Below are positions 1-7,256 of a DNA stretch of 14,812 nucleotides, one piece after another. The notes under the pieces were generated by a model. It worked only from the letters and a program-made list of their open reading frames with translations. It was not told the origin of the DNA and made no database searches. Source of the stretch: an uncultured candidate division Zixibacteria bacterium (GTDB lineage: Bacteria > Zixibacteria > MSB-5A5 > GN15 > FEB-12); assembly GCA_913009765.1 (NCBI GenBank), contig CAJVYT010000054.1, positions 1 through 14,812 of the forward strand, written 5' to 3'. The position numbers and the translations under genes were made by a program. Each line of letters starts with the position of its first letter. Position 1 is the first letter of the stretch.

Positions 1-194
1 TGTGTCGTGTCTGTCTTGTAGGACGCTTGTAGTGTCTATCTGCAGATTCTAACGGTGATGGTAGTTCCATATGTGTTTTTTTTTTTTTATTTTATTTTTT
101 GTTTTTTTTATTTTTTTTTTTTTTTTTTCAAGCAGAAGACGGCATACGAGATATATCAGTGTGACTGGAGTTCAGACGTGTGCTCTTCCGATCT
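1..194. other. Sequencing artefact: Illumina adapter plus unreliable read end
   Basis: This is not genomic DNA. Positions 129-152 match the Illumina P7 flow-cell sequence, 153-160 is an 8-base index (ATATCAGT, reverse complement ACTGATAT, which I recall as TruSeq index 25), and 161-194 match the read-2 adapter ending in GCTCTTCCGATCT. Positions 71-128 are almost pure T and 1-70 are nonsense-like. Read on the minus strand the order is insert, adapter, poly-A, noise, which is what a read running past a short insert produces. Genomic sequence starts at about 195. Confidence 0.97.
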
Positions 195-1402
195 AAAATA
201 TTATGACCCTCAAAATTTCCGTTTGTAGTAACATTATAGTATTTACAAAAGAGATCGGAGTTTTCTTTTTTAAGCAGAGAATCTATTTCTGGTTTACTCC
301 AGACATAATATTTCCCTTCTTCACCCTCACTGTCGGCATCAAGAGAAGAATAAAACCCGCCTGTTTTTTTGTCAGTCATTTCTCTGATAATAAAATTGAG
401 TGTTTCTATAACGGTCTGTTTATACAATTCATTTTTTGTTATCTGATATGCTTCGGTGTAGGTTGTTACAAGCATTGCATTATCATACAGCATTTTTTCA
501 AAATGCGGAATCAGCCAGTTGGCATCGGTTGAGTATCTTGCAAAACCTCCTCCAAGATGGTCATAAATCCCGCCTTGTGCCATTTTAGTAAGAGCTTTTT
601 CAACAGCGAGAAGATAATCAGAGTTATCTGTTTTATCATACTGACGTAAAAAAAGCGAGAGTTCCATGGCATGAGGAAATTTAGGTGCTGACCCAAAACC
701 GCCGTTTCGGTGATCAAAGTTTTGATATAAACTCGTAACACCATTTGTAACCATGCCGTCATACAGTTTGTTTGATTGACTGACATGTTTATTTAAACGA
801 TTGGAAAGCTGTGTATAAATATCTTCTGATGAATTTATAATATCAGCTTTATTGTTGATATAAGCCTCACCGATTTCAGTAATAATACTTTTGAACCCCG
901 GTCGACCATAATTATCATCAGGCGGAAAATATGTTCCTCCATAAAAAGGTTTTAAGTCAGGAGTTAAAAAAAGCGACATCGGCCATCCCCCTCGACCGGT
1001 CATGGCAGTAACAAAGCTCATGTAAATCTGGTCTAAATCAGGTCGTTGTTCACGGTCAACTTTGATACAAATAAAATACTTATTCATCAAAGCTGCGATT
1101 TCTTCATTTTCAAATGATTCCCGCTCCATAACATGACACCAATGACAGGCGGCATAGCCGATTGAGAGAAATATCGGTTTGTCTTCTTTTTTTGCTTTGG
1201 CGAGGGCTTCCTCACCCCATGGATACCAGTTTACCGGATTATGAGCATGAGAAAGCAGGTAGGGTGAATTTTCATTTATAAGTTTGTTTGTATATTTATA
1301 GTTTGTTTGAGGCATTTCAACTCCTGATTCTGTACTACAACCTATAAGAATAATCAGTATCAAAGGTATAATAATAATTTGTTTGAGTATATTTAATTTC
1401 AC
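195..1402 (-). CDS. YyaL/SPATA20-like thioredoxin-domain lipoprotein, C-terminus lost at adapter junction
   Basis: This is the N-terminal part of a DUF255 (thioredoxin-like) plus alpha/alpha-toroid protein; family members are usually near 670-700 residues and their function is poorly known. The start is GTG at 1402, chosen because it preserves a lipoprotein signal peptide: a hydrophobic run followed by lipobox LIGC with Cys22. The thioredoxin-like domain spans about residues 40-165, with the CHWC motif at Cys86-Cys89 and GGWP at 138-141 supplying the cis-proline. The toroid begins near residue 215 ([11 protein letters not shown], later [10 protein letters not shown] and [10 protein letters not shown]). 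The last genomic codon is about residue 403 (GHNIL). The frame then runs 21 codons into adapter sequence ([10 protein letters not shown]...), a false tail that must not be annotated. The lipidation signal is unusual, since most relatives look cytoplasmic. There is no strong ribosome binding site. It is divergent from the gene at 1546. Confidence 0.9.
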
Positions 1403-1432
1403 TTTCGGTTTCTTTCTTATTATTATTTCAAG

Positions 1433-1463
1433 ATAATACGTTGTATATGGTATAAAGTGTAAA
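1433..1463 (-). promoter_or_regulatory. Possible promoter for the YyaL-like gene
   Basis: Read on the minus strand there is a -35-like TTTACA (1458-1463), 19 bases, then TATTAT (1433-1438), about 30 bases before the GTG start. Shifting the -35 by one base to TTACAC shortens the spacer to 18. The region is very AT-rich, so chance matches are likely. Confidence 0.3.
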
Positions 1464-1545
1464 AAAATAAAAATAATGAACTTTTTGAGACAACTAAGTT
1501 TACAAAGAGGGATAATAATTACAATCAGATATTTATGGAGTACAC

Positions 1546-2532
1546 ATGAACCTTGTGAGAACTATTTTTTCTATCTTATTACTGTTTTTTGTTTTGGGCT
1601 GTGCAAAAAATACAAGAGAACAGCAAAATATTAAAAACGACAACCATTTTCAATTTACATATTCCGTAACAGTTCCTCATATCTCCACACCTTTTACAAC
1701 CGGTGAGATATTGGTTCCAATACCCCGAACAAACGATTACCAAGTTGTACATGATGTCAAGATTGAAACTAACGGTTCTTATGAAGTTTTACAAGAACCT
1801 GAATACAATAACAAATATGCTAAAATCCTGTTTTCAGACAGCTTACAGTCAGATATAAATCTGACTGTTGTTATAGATATCACAAGAAAAATAGAAGATA
1901 ACTACATAACCCAAAAAAAGGGTACAGTTGAACAGACGGATATTTTAAAAAGATTTTTACAGGCGGATTCTCTTGTACCTATTGACGGTGTGGTAGCATC
2001 AGCTGCCTCTGCTCTTGTTGCCGATTCAATGACAACAATAGAAAAAGCCCAAGCATTTTATGATAACTTGTATAAAACAATGCAGTACGATAAAAGCGGT
2101 GAAGGATGGGGTCGCGGCGATGCTTTGTATGCATGTGATATTCGCAAAGGCAACTGTACTGATTTTCATTCTCTTTTTATCGGCATGGCACGCTCTGTTG
2201 GTATTCCGGCACGGTTTCTAATTGGTTTCCCAACCTCGCCGGAAAAGGATTCATCTGTAGTTGGAGGTTATCATTGCTGGGCAGAGTTTTATGATACAGT
2301 ATATGGATGGGTTCCGGTTGATATTTCTGAGGCGGTTCAAAATCCTGAAAAAAAAGAATTTCTGTTTGGTAATCTTGATAATGACCGTCTGATGTTTTCT
2401 GTCGGACGGGATATTAAAATCCTAACGGATAGTGGTGAAAAATCATTTAACTTCTTTATCTATCCGCAAGTATTTATTGACGGCAAACCATATAATAATT
2501 TTATTAAGAAGTTTGAATTTAAAAAGTTATAA
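1546..2532 (+). CDS. Transglutaminase-like (TgpA/DUF3488-type core) lipoprotein
   Basis: This is a predicted envelope-anchored protein with a papain-like transglutaminase core, probably acting as a peptidase or amidase rather than a true cross-linker. The N-terminus is a lipoprotein signal peptide with lipobox VLGC (Cys19). Residues about 33-130 form a beta-rich N-terminal domain. The core lies at about 165-265 and has the full triad: Cys204 in [11 protein letters not shown], His243 in [10 protein letters not shown] and Asp259 in WVPVDISEA. The ATG is supported by GGAG at 1537-1540, five bases upstream. It is the first gene of a cluster, with only 20 bases separating it from the M24 peptidase, so co-transcription is likely. 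The substrate cannot be told from sequence. Confidence 0.88.
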   Translation: MNLVRTIFSILLLFFVLGCAKNTREQQNIKNDNHFQFTYSVTVPHISTPFTTGEILVPIPRTNDYQVVHDVKIETNGSYEVLQEPEYNNKYAKILFSDSLQSDINLTVVIDITRKIEDNYITQKKGTVEQTDILKRFLQADSLVPIDGVVASAASALVADSMTTIEKAQAFYDNLYKTMQYDKSGEGWGRGDALYACDIRKGNCTDFHSLFIGMARSVGIPARFLIGFPTSPEKDSSVVGGYHCWAEFYDTVYGWVPVDISEAVQNPEKKEFLFGNLDNDRLMFSVGRDIKILTDSGEKSFNFFIYPQVFIDGKPYNNFIKKFEFKKL

Positions 2533-2552
2533 ATAGAAACAAGGAATACAAA

Positions 2553-3728
2553 ATGAATATTTCAGCAATACAAGCATATCTACAGGAGCATGATCTTGAC
2601 GGCTGGCTGATGGCTGACTTTCACGGGTTTAACACTATCGCTATGGCAATGCTCAAACTTTCCGGCATGGTAACAAGACGTTCGTTTTATTTTATTCCTT
2701 CAAGTGGAGAACCAACAGCACTTATACACGCTATTGAACAGGATAAATTTGAAAAACTTCCGGGTAAAAAAGTAACATTTTCATCATACAAATTGTTAGA
2801 ATCTTCGCTAAAAGAAATTCTTATAGAGAGTAAAAAAATAGCCATGGAATATTCCCCAATGGGAAGACTTCCGTATATAGGTATTGTTGACGGCGGTACT
2901 ATTGAACTTGTACGATCGTTTGGGAAAGAAATTGTTACATCGGCAAATTTGGTCGCAAATTTTCAAGCTCGTTTATCTCCTGAACAAATTGCAACTCATC
3001 GAATCGCCGCACATAATCTTATTGAAATAAAAGAAAAAGCTTTTACTTTTATTGCTGAATCACTCAAAGCTGATAAAACAATCAGCGAGTTTGATGTAGT
3101 CAAATTTATTTTAGATAAATTTGAAGAGTATGATATGGAAACAGAAGACGACCCAATTTGTGCGATTGACGGTAATGCCGGGAACCCTCATTATGAACCG
3201 ACAAAAGAAAATTCCGCAACAATTCAAAAAGGACAGGTGATTCTTATAGATTTATGGGCAAAGTTAAAACATTCTGATGGTATCTATGCCGATATTGCCT
3301 GGGTGGGATATATTGGCACAAAAGATGAAATACCTCAAAAATATGTTGATATTTTTTCAGTTCTTATTGAAGCACGCAACACAGCGGTTGAATATATAAG
3401 AACTCATATTGATTCACAGCCGGTCTATGGTTCGCAAGTTGATGATGCTGCCCGCAAGGTGGTAGAAAAAGCAGGCTACAGAAAATATTTTACCCATAGA
3501 ACCGGACATTCAATAACAAATCATGTACATGGCAGTGGACCTAATATTGATAATTTAGAAACCGAAGATTCACGTAAATTGCAGCAGGGACATCTTTTTT
3601 CAATAGAGCCGGGAATCTATATGGATGACTGCGGATTTAGAACCGAAATTGATGTGTATATCGGACATGATGGTGCTGAAATACATACTCTTCCCCTACA
3701 AACCGAACTTTTAGCACTTGTTGACTGA
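2553..3728 (+). CDS. M24 family metallopeptidase (Xaa-Pro aminopeptidase-like)
   Basis: This is a cytoplasmic dinuclear-metal peptidase of the pita-bread fold, probably releasing N-terminal residues from Xaa-Pro peptides. Residues 1-140 form the creatinase-like N-terminal domain and 150-390 the catalytic domain. The metal ligands are visible in order: Asp233 (LIDLWAK), Asp247 (YADIAWV), His319 (HRTGHSITNHVHG), Glu352 (SIEPGIYMDD) and Glu365 (FRTEIDVYIG). The LIDLWAK form differs from the common LIDAG of PepP, so this is a separate M24 subgroup and 'Xaa-Pro' specificity is an inference. There is no signal peptide. The ribosome binding site AAGGA (2541-2545) sits eight bases upstream. It is translationally coupled to the next gene through a TGATG overlap. 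Confidence 0.92.
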   Translation: MNISAIQAYLQEHDLDGWLMADFHGFNTIAMAMLKLSGMVTRRSFYFIPSSGEPTALIHAIEQDKFEKLPGKKVTFSSYKLLESSLKEILIESKKIAMEYSPMGRLPYIGIVDGGTIELVRSFGKEIVTSANLVANFQARLSPEQIATHRIAAHNLIEIKEKAFTFIAESLKADKTISEFDVVKFILDKFEEYDMETEDDPICAIDGNAGNPHYEPTKENSATIQKGQVILIDLWAKLKHSDGIYADIAWVGYIGTKDEIPQKYVDIFSVLIEARNTAVEYIRTHIDSQPVYGSQVDDAARKVVEKAGYRKYFTHRTGHSITNHVHGSGPNIDNLETEDSRKLQQGHLFSIEPGIYMDDCGFRTEIDVYIGHDGAEIHTLPLQTELLALVD

Positions 3729-4291
3729 TGTTTATAAAAGAAGAGACAATACAACAACTATCAAAACAATTTGGTCAGCCGAAAGATGTATCTTTTGAAT
3801 TTAAGGTTTCTGAAAAAGAGTACAATGGTATAAAATCTTCACAGAAAAAAGGTCGTGAGCATGATGTCACTTTGTATATAGTCAAAGATAAAAAGATAAT
3901 CGTCATTGCAAAACATTTTTATCCACAAGGACTTTTTCGGGCTCCGTCGGGTGGTATAAATCCGGGGGAAGATTTTGTCGAAGGTGCTAAACGAGAAGCA
4001 CGCGAAGAAACGGGATGCGAGATTCAGTTTGAAAATTTTTTGTTAAAAACCTATGTTCAGTTTATACAAAAAAATTCAGATAAAATTATTAATTGGCATT
4101 CGTATATTTTTCAAGCAAAATATATAAGTGGTAATTTTGAATTTACCGATACAAATGAAATTCGCGAAGTTGCTTTGGTTGATATAAAACATTTTGAAAA
4201 ATTTTCAGAAACTATGCGGGCTTCGGAAATCGGCGGTCTGCATTACCGAGCAGCACTACACGATGAAGTAAAAAAATTGATAAAATTATAA
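3728..4291 (+). CDS. Nudix hydrolase
   Basis: This is a cytoplasmic pyrophosphohydrolase of 187 residues that cleaves a nucleoside diphosphate linked to another group. The Nudix box GX5EX7REUXEEXGU is complete at residues 75-97: Gly75, Glu81, then REAREETGC, with a Cys in the last position where a larger hydrophobic residue is common. The residues before the box (about 45-74, VTLYIVKDKKIIVIAKHFYPQG) fit the first strands of the fold. Its ATG overlaps the TGA of the M24 gene by one base (TGATG), and there is no separate strong ribosome binding site, so it depends on coupling to the upstream gene. It is the last gene before a strong terminator. The substrate is unknown. Confidence 0.93.
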   Translation: MFIKEETIQQLSKQFGQPKDVSFEFKVSEKEYNGIKSSQKKGREHDVTLYIVKDKKIIVIAKHFYPQGLFRAPSGGINPGEDFVEGAKREAREETGCEIQFENFLLKTYVQFIQKNSDKIINWHSYIFQAKYISGNFEFTDTNEIREVALVDIKHFEKFSETMRASEIGGLHYRAALHDEVKKLIKL

Positions 4292-4331
4292 GAAGTTTTC
4301 ATAAAGAAAAAAATATAGACTACATAAAAAA

Positions 4332-4355
4332 AGCAGGTGACTGTCAGCACCTGCT
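4332..4355. terminator. Bidirectional intrinsic terminator
   Basis: Perfect 8-bp arms AGCAGGTG (4332-4339) and CACCTGCT (4348-4355) enclose an 8-base loop. A-rich sequence lies on the left (4326-4332) and T-rich AATTTTATTAT on the right, so it can end the Nudix cluster on the plus strand and the ferredoxin-like gene on the minus strand, which converge here. Confidence 0.85.
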
Positions 4356-4415
4356 AATTTTATTATCAATTCCTATACTCAAGAATATTGAAGCATAAAT
4401 ACTTGTTTAACGGTA

Positions 4416-4910
4416 TTACAACTCTTTAGTTCCAAAATTTTCTCCGCGAACGCCGATTGTTGTAATTTTAATGGGGAAATCGACACCTGCATTCTGACGA
4501 GCCATTATAGCTGCTTGCGAAAGTCCGTTACAGCATGGCACTTCCATAACTAATACTTCAATAGCTGAAAAATTGTTCAGCTTTATCATTTCAGTTAATT
4601 TTTCAACATAAAACTGCAAATTATCAAGTTTTGGACAGGCAACTGCTATCGGACGACCTTTTAAATAATCTTTGTGATAATCAGCATACGCAAAAGGTAC
4701 ACAATCGGCAGTTAAAACTAATTCGGCATCTTTAAAATACGGTGCATGCGGTGGGACAAGCATCAATTGAACCGGCCATTGAGCAAGTTGTGACGGTTGT
4801 GATTCGGTTTGAGAGCTGTCGCTATTTTGTTCGGATGCAGGAGAGTTAAACTGACGCATGGCAGACCCGGGGCATCCGCCGGTTGGAGGTATTTTGTTTA
4901 ATTCATCCAT
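4416..4910 (-). CDS. Cysteine-rich ferredoxin-like iron-sulfur protein
   Basis: This resembles the C-terminal domain of proteins annotated '4Fe-4S ferredoxin' in many anaerobes, recognisable by the run QLAQWPVQLMLVPPHAPYF, then LTADCVPFAY, ACPKLD and MEVPCCNGL. Conserved cysteines are Cys13 (GGCPGSAM), Cys70, Cys92, Cys126 and Cys127; they could bind a cluster or metal, but no classic CxxCxxC ferredoxin motif is present. Relatives often carry an extra N-terminal ferredoxin domain. Here the 164-residue form starts directly at GGCPGS, with a Ser/Gln-rich linker at 23-42. The ATG is supported by AAAGGA (4919-4924, eight bases away), so the short form seems genuine rather than truncated. There is no signal peptide. 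Its reaction is unknown; electron transfer or metal handling is an inference. Confidence 0.8.
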   Translation of the reverse strand: MDELNKIPPTGGCPGSAMRQFNSPASEQNSDSSQTESQPSQLAQWPVQLMLVPPHAPYFKDAELVLTADCVPFAYADYHKDYLKGRPIAVACPKLDNLQFYVEKLTEMIKLNNFSAIEVLVMEVPCCNGLSQAAIMARQNAGVDFPIKITTIGVRGENFGTKEL

Positions 4911-4935
4911 TTAGTTTATCCTTTTTGTTTAACAA

Positions 4936-4962
4936 GTCATACTGAGTGGAGTCAAAGTATGT
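4936..4962. repeat. Dispersed palindromic repeat, copy 1
   Basis: Six-base arms CATACT (4938-4943) and AGTATG (4956-4961) flank a GAGTGGAGTCAA core. A second copy at 7414-7440 has the same length and arms and differs at two core positions. It resembles the 'TCATNCTGAGC...' intergenic palindromes seen in many bacterial genomes. Confidence 0.8.
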
Positions 4963-5000
4963 ACATTATTATTTCTTTATTTTAATCTAAAATCGGTAAA

Positions 5001-5040
5001 AGAGGAGTAAATGGATATGACTTAAGTCAAGCCTCCTTTT
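5001..5040 (+). other. Hairpin enclosing a strong ribosome-binding-like motif and tiny reading frame
   Basis: AGAGGAG (5001-5007) is followed three bases later by ATG GAT ATG ACT TAA (5011-5025), a four-codon frame. CTCCTTTT (5033-5040) can pair back to the AGGAG and, past a bulged G, to the preceding As. The loop contains the perfect 10-base palindrome GACTTAAGTC (5019-5028). It could be a leader mini-ORF, a gene remnant, an operator or chance. Confidence 0.3.
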
Positions 5041-5155
5041 GAAGATTTTAGTAATTGTTTGTTAAGACGTTGTAATTAGGACGCTTAAGCTATGTAGCAC
5101 ATGGCAGATGAAAGTAAAGATTTGCTCTAATAATAGAAATATCTCACATCTTTTT

Positions 5156-5236
5156 CTATAAAATAGAGGGGCAGGAGTGGAGTATAAAATGTTTTTGCTG
5201 TGAACATTTTCCACTTCACAATGTTCTATTTTATAG
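5156..5236 (+). promoter_or_regulatory. Long imperfect stem-loop in the region upstream of arsM
   Basis: A perfect 12-bp inverted repeat, CTATAAAATAGA (5156-5167) and TCTATTTTATAG (5225-5236), encloses two nested pairs: AGTGG (5176-5180) with CCACT (5211-5215), and AAAATGTT (5186-5193) with AACATTTT (5203-5210). The stem ends 47 bases before the arsM start codon. It may be an mRNA leader structure, an operator region or a small repeat element; the sequence alone does not decide. Confidence 0.55.
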
Positions 5237-5283
5237 TACATTGGAAATAAAAATAATATATAAAAAGTATAGGAAATAAAAAT

Positions 5284-6189
5284 ATGTCCGAACACAAAGC
5301 TCCTAAAGACATCAAAGAAAAAATAAAAGACCACTACGCCAAAGCAATTCAACTCAAAGTTGAAAATGTCTCATCGGAATGTTGCCCTCCAACCTCTGAT
5401 TCATCTACAGATTCATCATGCTGCACTCCTCATCCGGTTGAGTTTGACAAAGAGGCAGCTGAGCGGTTTGCGAAAATGGCAGGATACACAGAAGAACAAC
5501 TCGCCAATATGCCGGGGACGGTATCATCGTTTGGGTGTGGGAATCCGGTGCCGTTTATGAAAGTAAAACCGGGTGATGTTGTTTTAGACCTTGGTTCAGG
5601 TTCGGGGCTTGATTTAATATTAGCAGCAAAAAAAGTCGGTGATACCGGTAAAGCAATCGGACTCGACATGACCGATGCCATGATAGATGTCTGTCGTAAA
5701 AATTTAGTAACTGCCGGTATTAAAAACGCCGAAGTCCGCAAAGGCGAGATGGAAAAAATGCCGGTAGTAGATTCCGAAGTTGACTGGATAATTTCAAACT
5801 GTGTTATCAATCTCTCCCCTGAAAAAGAACAAGTTTTTTCAGAAGCGTTTCGGGTGTTAAAACCGGGAGGTCAAGTTATGGTTTCAGACATAGTAACAAT
5901 CGGGCTTCCCGATGAATTCCGTTCAGATATTGGTGCATGGGTCGGATGTATTGCAGGTGCGGTCGAAGAAGATGAGTATATCAGGCTGATGACCGAAGCA
6001 GGTTTTGTCGATGTCGAAGTTACTGAAAAGTTAGTATATGATTCATCATCTTTAGCTGCTATGGCAAATGATAACTGCGGGTGCGGCACCGATGAAGATA
6101 GAACATTCAGCCTTTATGATGCTGAGAAGTATGCTGGCAAAGTAGCAACAGTACGAGTCTACGCCAAAAAACCGAACGGATGCTGTTAA
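5284..6189 (+). CDS. arsM: Arsenite S-adenosylmethionine methyltransferase
   Basis: This cytoplasmic enzyme methylates trivalent arsenic using SAM, giving methylated and finally volatile species. The 301-residue protein has the class I SAM-binding motif LDLGSGSGLD at 101-110 and the acidic residue following strand 2 in AIGLDMTD. The three cysteines that bind As(III) in characterised ArsM proteins are all present: Cys85 (SFGCGNP), Cys173 (SNCVINL) and Cys222 (VGCIAGA). Extra cysteines occur as CC at 33-34 and 46-47, CGC at 265-267 and a terminal CC, which is common in microbial ArsM and may help capture arsenic. The ATG has AGGA at 5271-5274, nine bases upstream. No arsR, arsC or efflux gene lies in the window, so it appears as a lone detoxification gene with a structured leader. 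Confidence 0.95.
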   Translation: MSEHKAPKDIKEKIKDHYAKAIQLKVENVSSECCPPTSDSSTDSSCCTPHPVEFDKEAAERFAKMAGYTEEQLANMPGTVSSFGCGNPVPFMKVKPGDVVLDLGSGSGLDLILAAKKVGDTGKAIGLDMTDAMIDVCRKNLVTAGIKNAEVRKGEMEKMPVVDSEVDWIISNCVINLSPEKEQVFSEAFRVLKPGGQVMVSDIVTIGLPDEFRSDIGAWVGCIAGAVEEDEYIRLMTEAGFVDVEVTEKLVYDSSSLAAMANDNCGCGTDEDRTFSLYDAEKYAGKVATVRVYAKKPNGCC

Positions 6190-6321
6190 AAAACAATATA
6201 TAAATTGTTGGAAACTGGTATACATATTTCTAATAAGTAGTTTGGACATTCTTTTCCGATTTAATAAGAGGTTAGAGCATGTTTCAACTTTACTTTTAAA
6301 TACAGCTATTTCCAATTTTCC

Positions 6322-6340
6322 ATTCCGGCACAGCCGGAAT
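6322..6340. repeat. GC-rich palindromic hairpin (REP-like)
   Basis: Perfect 8-bp arms ATTCCGGC (6322-6329) and GCCGGAAT (6333-6340) with loop ACA stand out in AT-rich surroundings. There is no T-run, so it is more like a dispersed palindrome than a terminator. Only one copy is in the window. Confidence 0.6.
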
Positions 6341-6500
6341 CCAGAACAGTAAAAAACGTCAGCCTGTTAAGAATTAGGTATACTATTTTGATATTTTGCT
6401 CAATGCATTTCAAAATAATGCATGTTGATATATTGTTATTTTTCCACTTGAGGAGTCGGTTAGGTCGTGTTAAAAAAAAGCTGTCTGTTGTAATTAATAC

Positions 6501-6532
6501 AAAAACGCCGCACAATGATATGTACGGCGTTT
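6501..6532 (-). terminator. Intrinsic terminator of the secreted-protein gene
   Basis: On the minus strand AAACGCCG (6532-6525) pairs with CGGCGTTT (6510-6503), with a further ACA/TGT pairing inside, and is followed by a T-run. It lies about 30 bases after the stop codon at 6565. Confidence 0.85.
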
Positions 6533-6564
6533 CTGATAAGGATCACAGGAGGGAAATCAAAAAT

Positions 6565-7104
6565 TTATCTTATAACCCTAATTTGTCCCGCATTTTCTTT
6601 TTGCTGTGAAACATCTTCAGCAATTTCAATTTTATTGGCATTAATTTCATTTTTTAATAATTGTTGATAATCTGCAAGTAATCGATACGAGTACCCAAAT
6701 GATTTTGATTTTTTTAAAGATGCAAATATTAATTTTTTAGATTTTAGGTTTGATTCTTCATCCTGTAAATTATACTTATCAACTTTTATGTTATTATTGT
6801 TTTTAGAATTATCCTGAGAATACGATGCTTCAAGCTTGGCATACGAAACCGATTGATAATGAGCTTTGATATCTTCTGAAATTATTGCATAAATCATTTG
6901 TAAATGTTCAGCAACTGCTTTTTTGTCAGCTTTTAATGTAGCATCATGCCAATAATCAATAGCCAAAGACAAGTTGTTAAATGCTGCTATGGTGCTGTTA
7001 ACCTGTTTTTTGTTCTGTTTTATATTCTTCTTAGAACCTGCTGACACAACAGCAGTAAAAACAAATAGCAGACTTAAAACGGTGAATAGAATAAATTTTT
7101 TCAT
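6565..7104 (-). CDS. Small secreted protein of unknown function
   Basis: I do not recognise this 179-residue protein. The start at 7104 is chosen over an upstream in-frame ATG (7230) because it has a strong AGGAGA ribosome binding site (7113-7118, eight bases away) and begins a clean signal peptide: MKKF, a hydrophobic stretch to about residue 21, then a likely signal peptidase I site after VVSA. No lipobox cysteine is present, and the mature protein has no cysteine at all. It is rich in Lys, Asn and Ser, with probable amphipathic helices at about 25-65 and 65-95 and an Asn-rich stretch near residue 100. It is probably periplasmic or exported. It has its own terminator. An inverted repeat at 7234-7253 lies 130 bases upstream and may regulate it. 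Confidence 0.65.
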   Translation of the reverse strand: MKKFILFTVLSLLFVFTAVVSAGSKKNIKQNKKQVNSTIAAFNNLSLAIDYWHDATLKADKKAVAEHLQMIYAIISEDIKAHYQSVSYAKLEASYSQDNSKNNNNIKVDKYNLQDEESNLKSKKLIFASLKKSKSFGYSYRLLADYQQLLKNEINANKIEIAEDVSQQKENAGQIRVIR

Positions 7105-7233
7105 ACGATCATTCTCCTGTGAGTGTTTTATGTAAATGTATATAACAAAAGCTGTGCCGTTTATATAAGTTGTTGTAAGAGAGTAGACTTGCTGTTTTTC
7201 TCTGTTAAGAAAATGGGGAATATGACACACAAG

Positions 7234-7253
7234 GTGTAGGAATTACCCTACAC
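7234..7253. promoter_or_regulatory. Inverted repeat, possible operator
   Basis: GTGTAGG (7234-7240) and CCTACAC (7247-7253) are perfect arms around AATTAC. The 20-base dyad has the size of an operator for a LuxR/NarL-type response regulator, which is a guess from shape only. There is no T-run, so it is not an obvious terminator. Confidence 0.35.
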
Positions 7254-7256
7254 TTT

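Larger units (their letters stand above)
4911..5283. other. Structure-rich intergenic region between ferredoxin-like gene and arsM
   Basis: These 373 bases between two divergent genes hold no credible protein gene; a minus-strand reading frame at 5062-5352 lacks family features and overlaps arsM. The region contains the upstream regulatory sequence of both genes, one copy of a dispersed palindromic repeat (4936-4962), a ribosome-binding-site-like AGAGGAG in a small hairpin (5001-5040), and an 81-base imperfect stem-loop (5156-5236). I could not identify a convincing promoter for arsM. Confidence 0.7.
6190..6564. other. Intergenic region with hairpins, convergent genes
   Basis: These 375 bases lie between arsM and a converging minus-strand gene. 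They hold a weak AACAAT/ATTGTT hairpin just after arsM (6192-6209, no T-run), a strong GC hairpin (6322-6340), an ATGCATT/AATGCAT inverted repeat (6403-6423) and the terminator of the minus-strand gene. No credible coding sequence is seen; the open frame at 6388-6609 on the plus strand has no ribosome binding site or family features. Confidence 0.65.

Noticed and set aside
71..128. Long T-rich tract as a terminator or low-complexity repeat
   Set aside because: It directly adjoins adapter sequence and fits read-through base calling past the adapter end.
128..194. C-terminal 21 residues of the minus-strand YyaL-like frame
   Set aside because: They are translated from the sequencing adapter, not from the genome.
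5201..5220. TGTGAA...TTCACA upstream of arsM as a Rex operator
   Set aside because: The half-sites are ten bases apart instead of four, and they are part of the larger stem-loop. The match is probably incidental.
5062..5352. 96-residue minus-strand reading frame rich in Phe
   Set aside because: It crosses the palindromic stem and overlaps the arsM start. Its composition is what AT-rich palindromic DNA gives, and no family features or ribosome binding site are visible.
6388..6609. 73-residue plus-strand frame after arsM
   Set aside because: It runs through the terminator hairpin of the opposite gene into that gene's coding sequence, with no ribosome binding site.
6565..7230. Longer 221-residue form of the secreted protein
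   Set aside because: The extra 42 residues lack a ribosome binding site and would bury a clear signal peptide preceded by AGGAGA.
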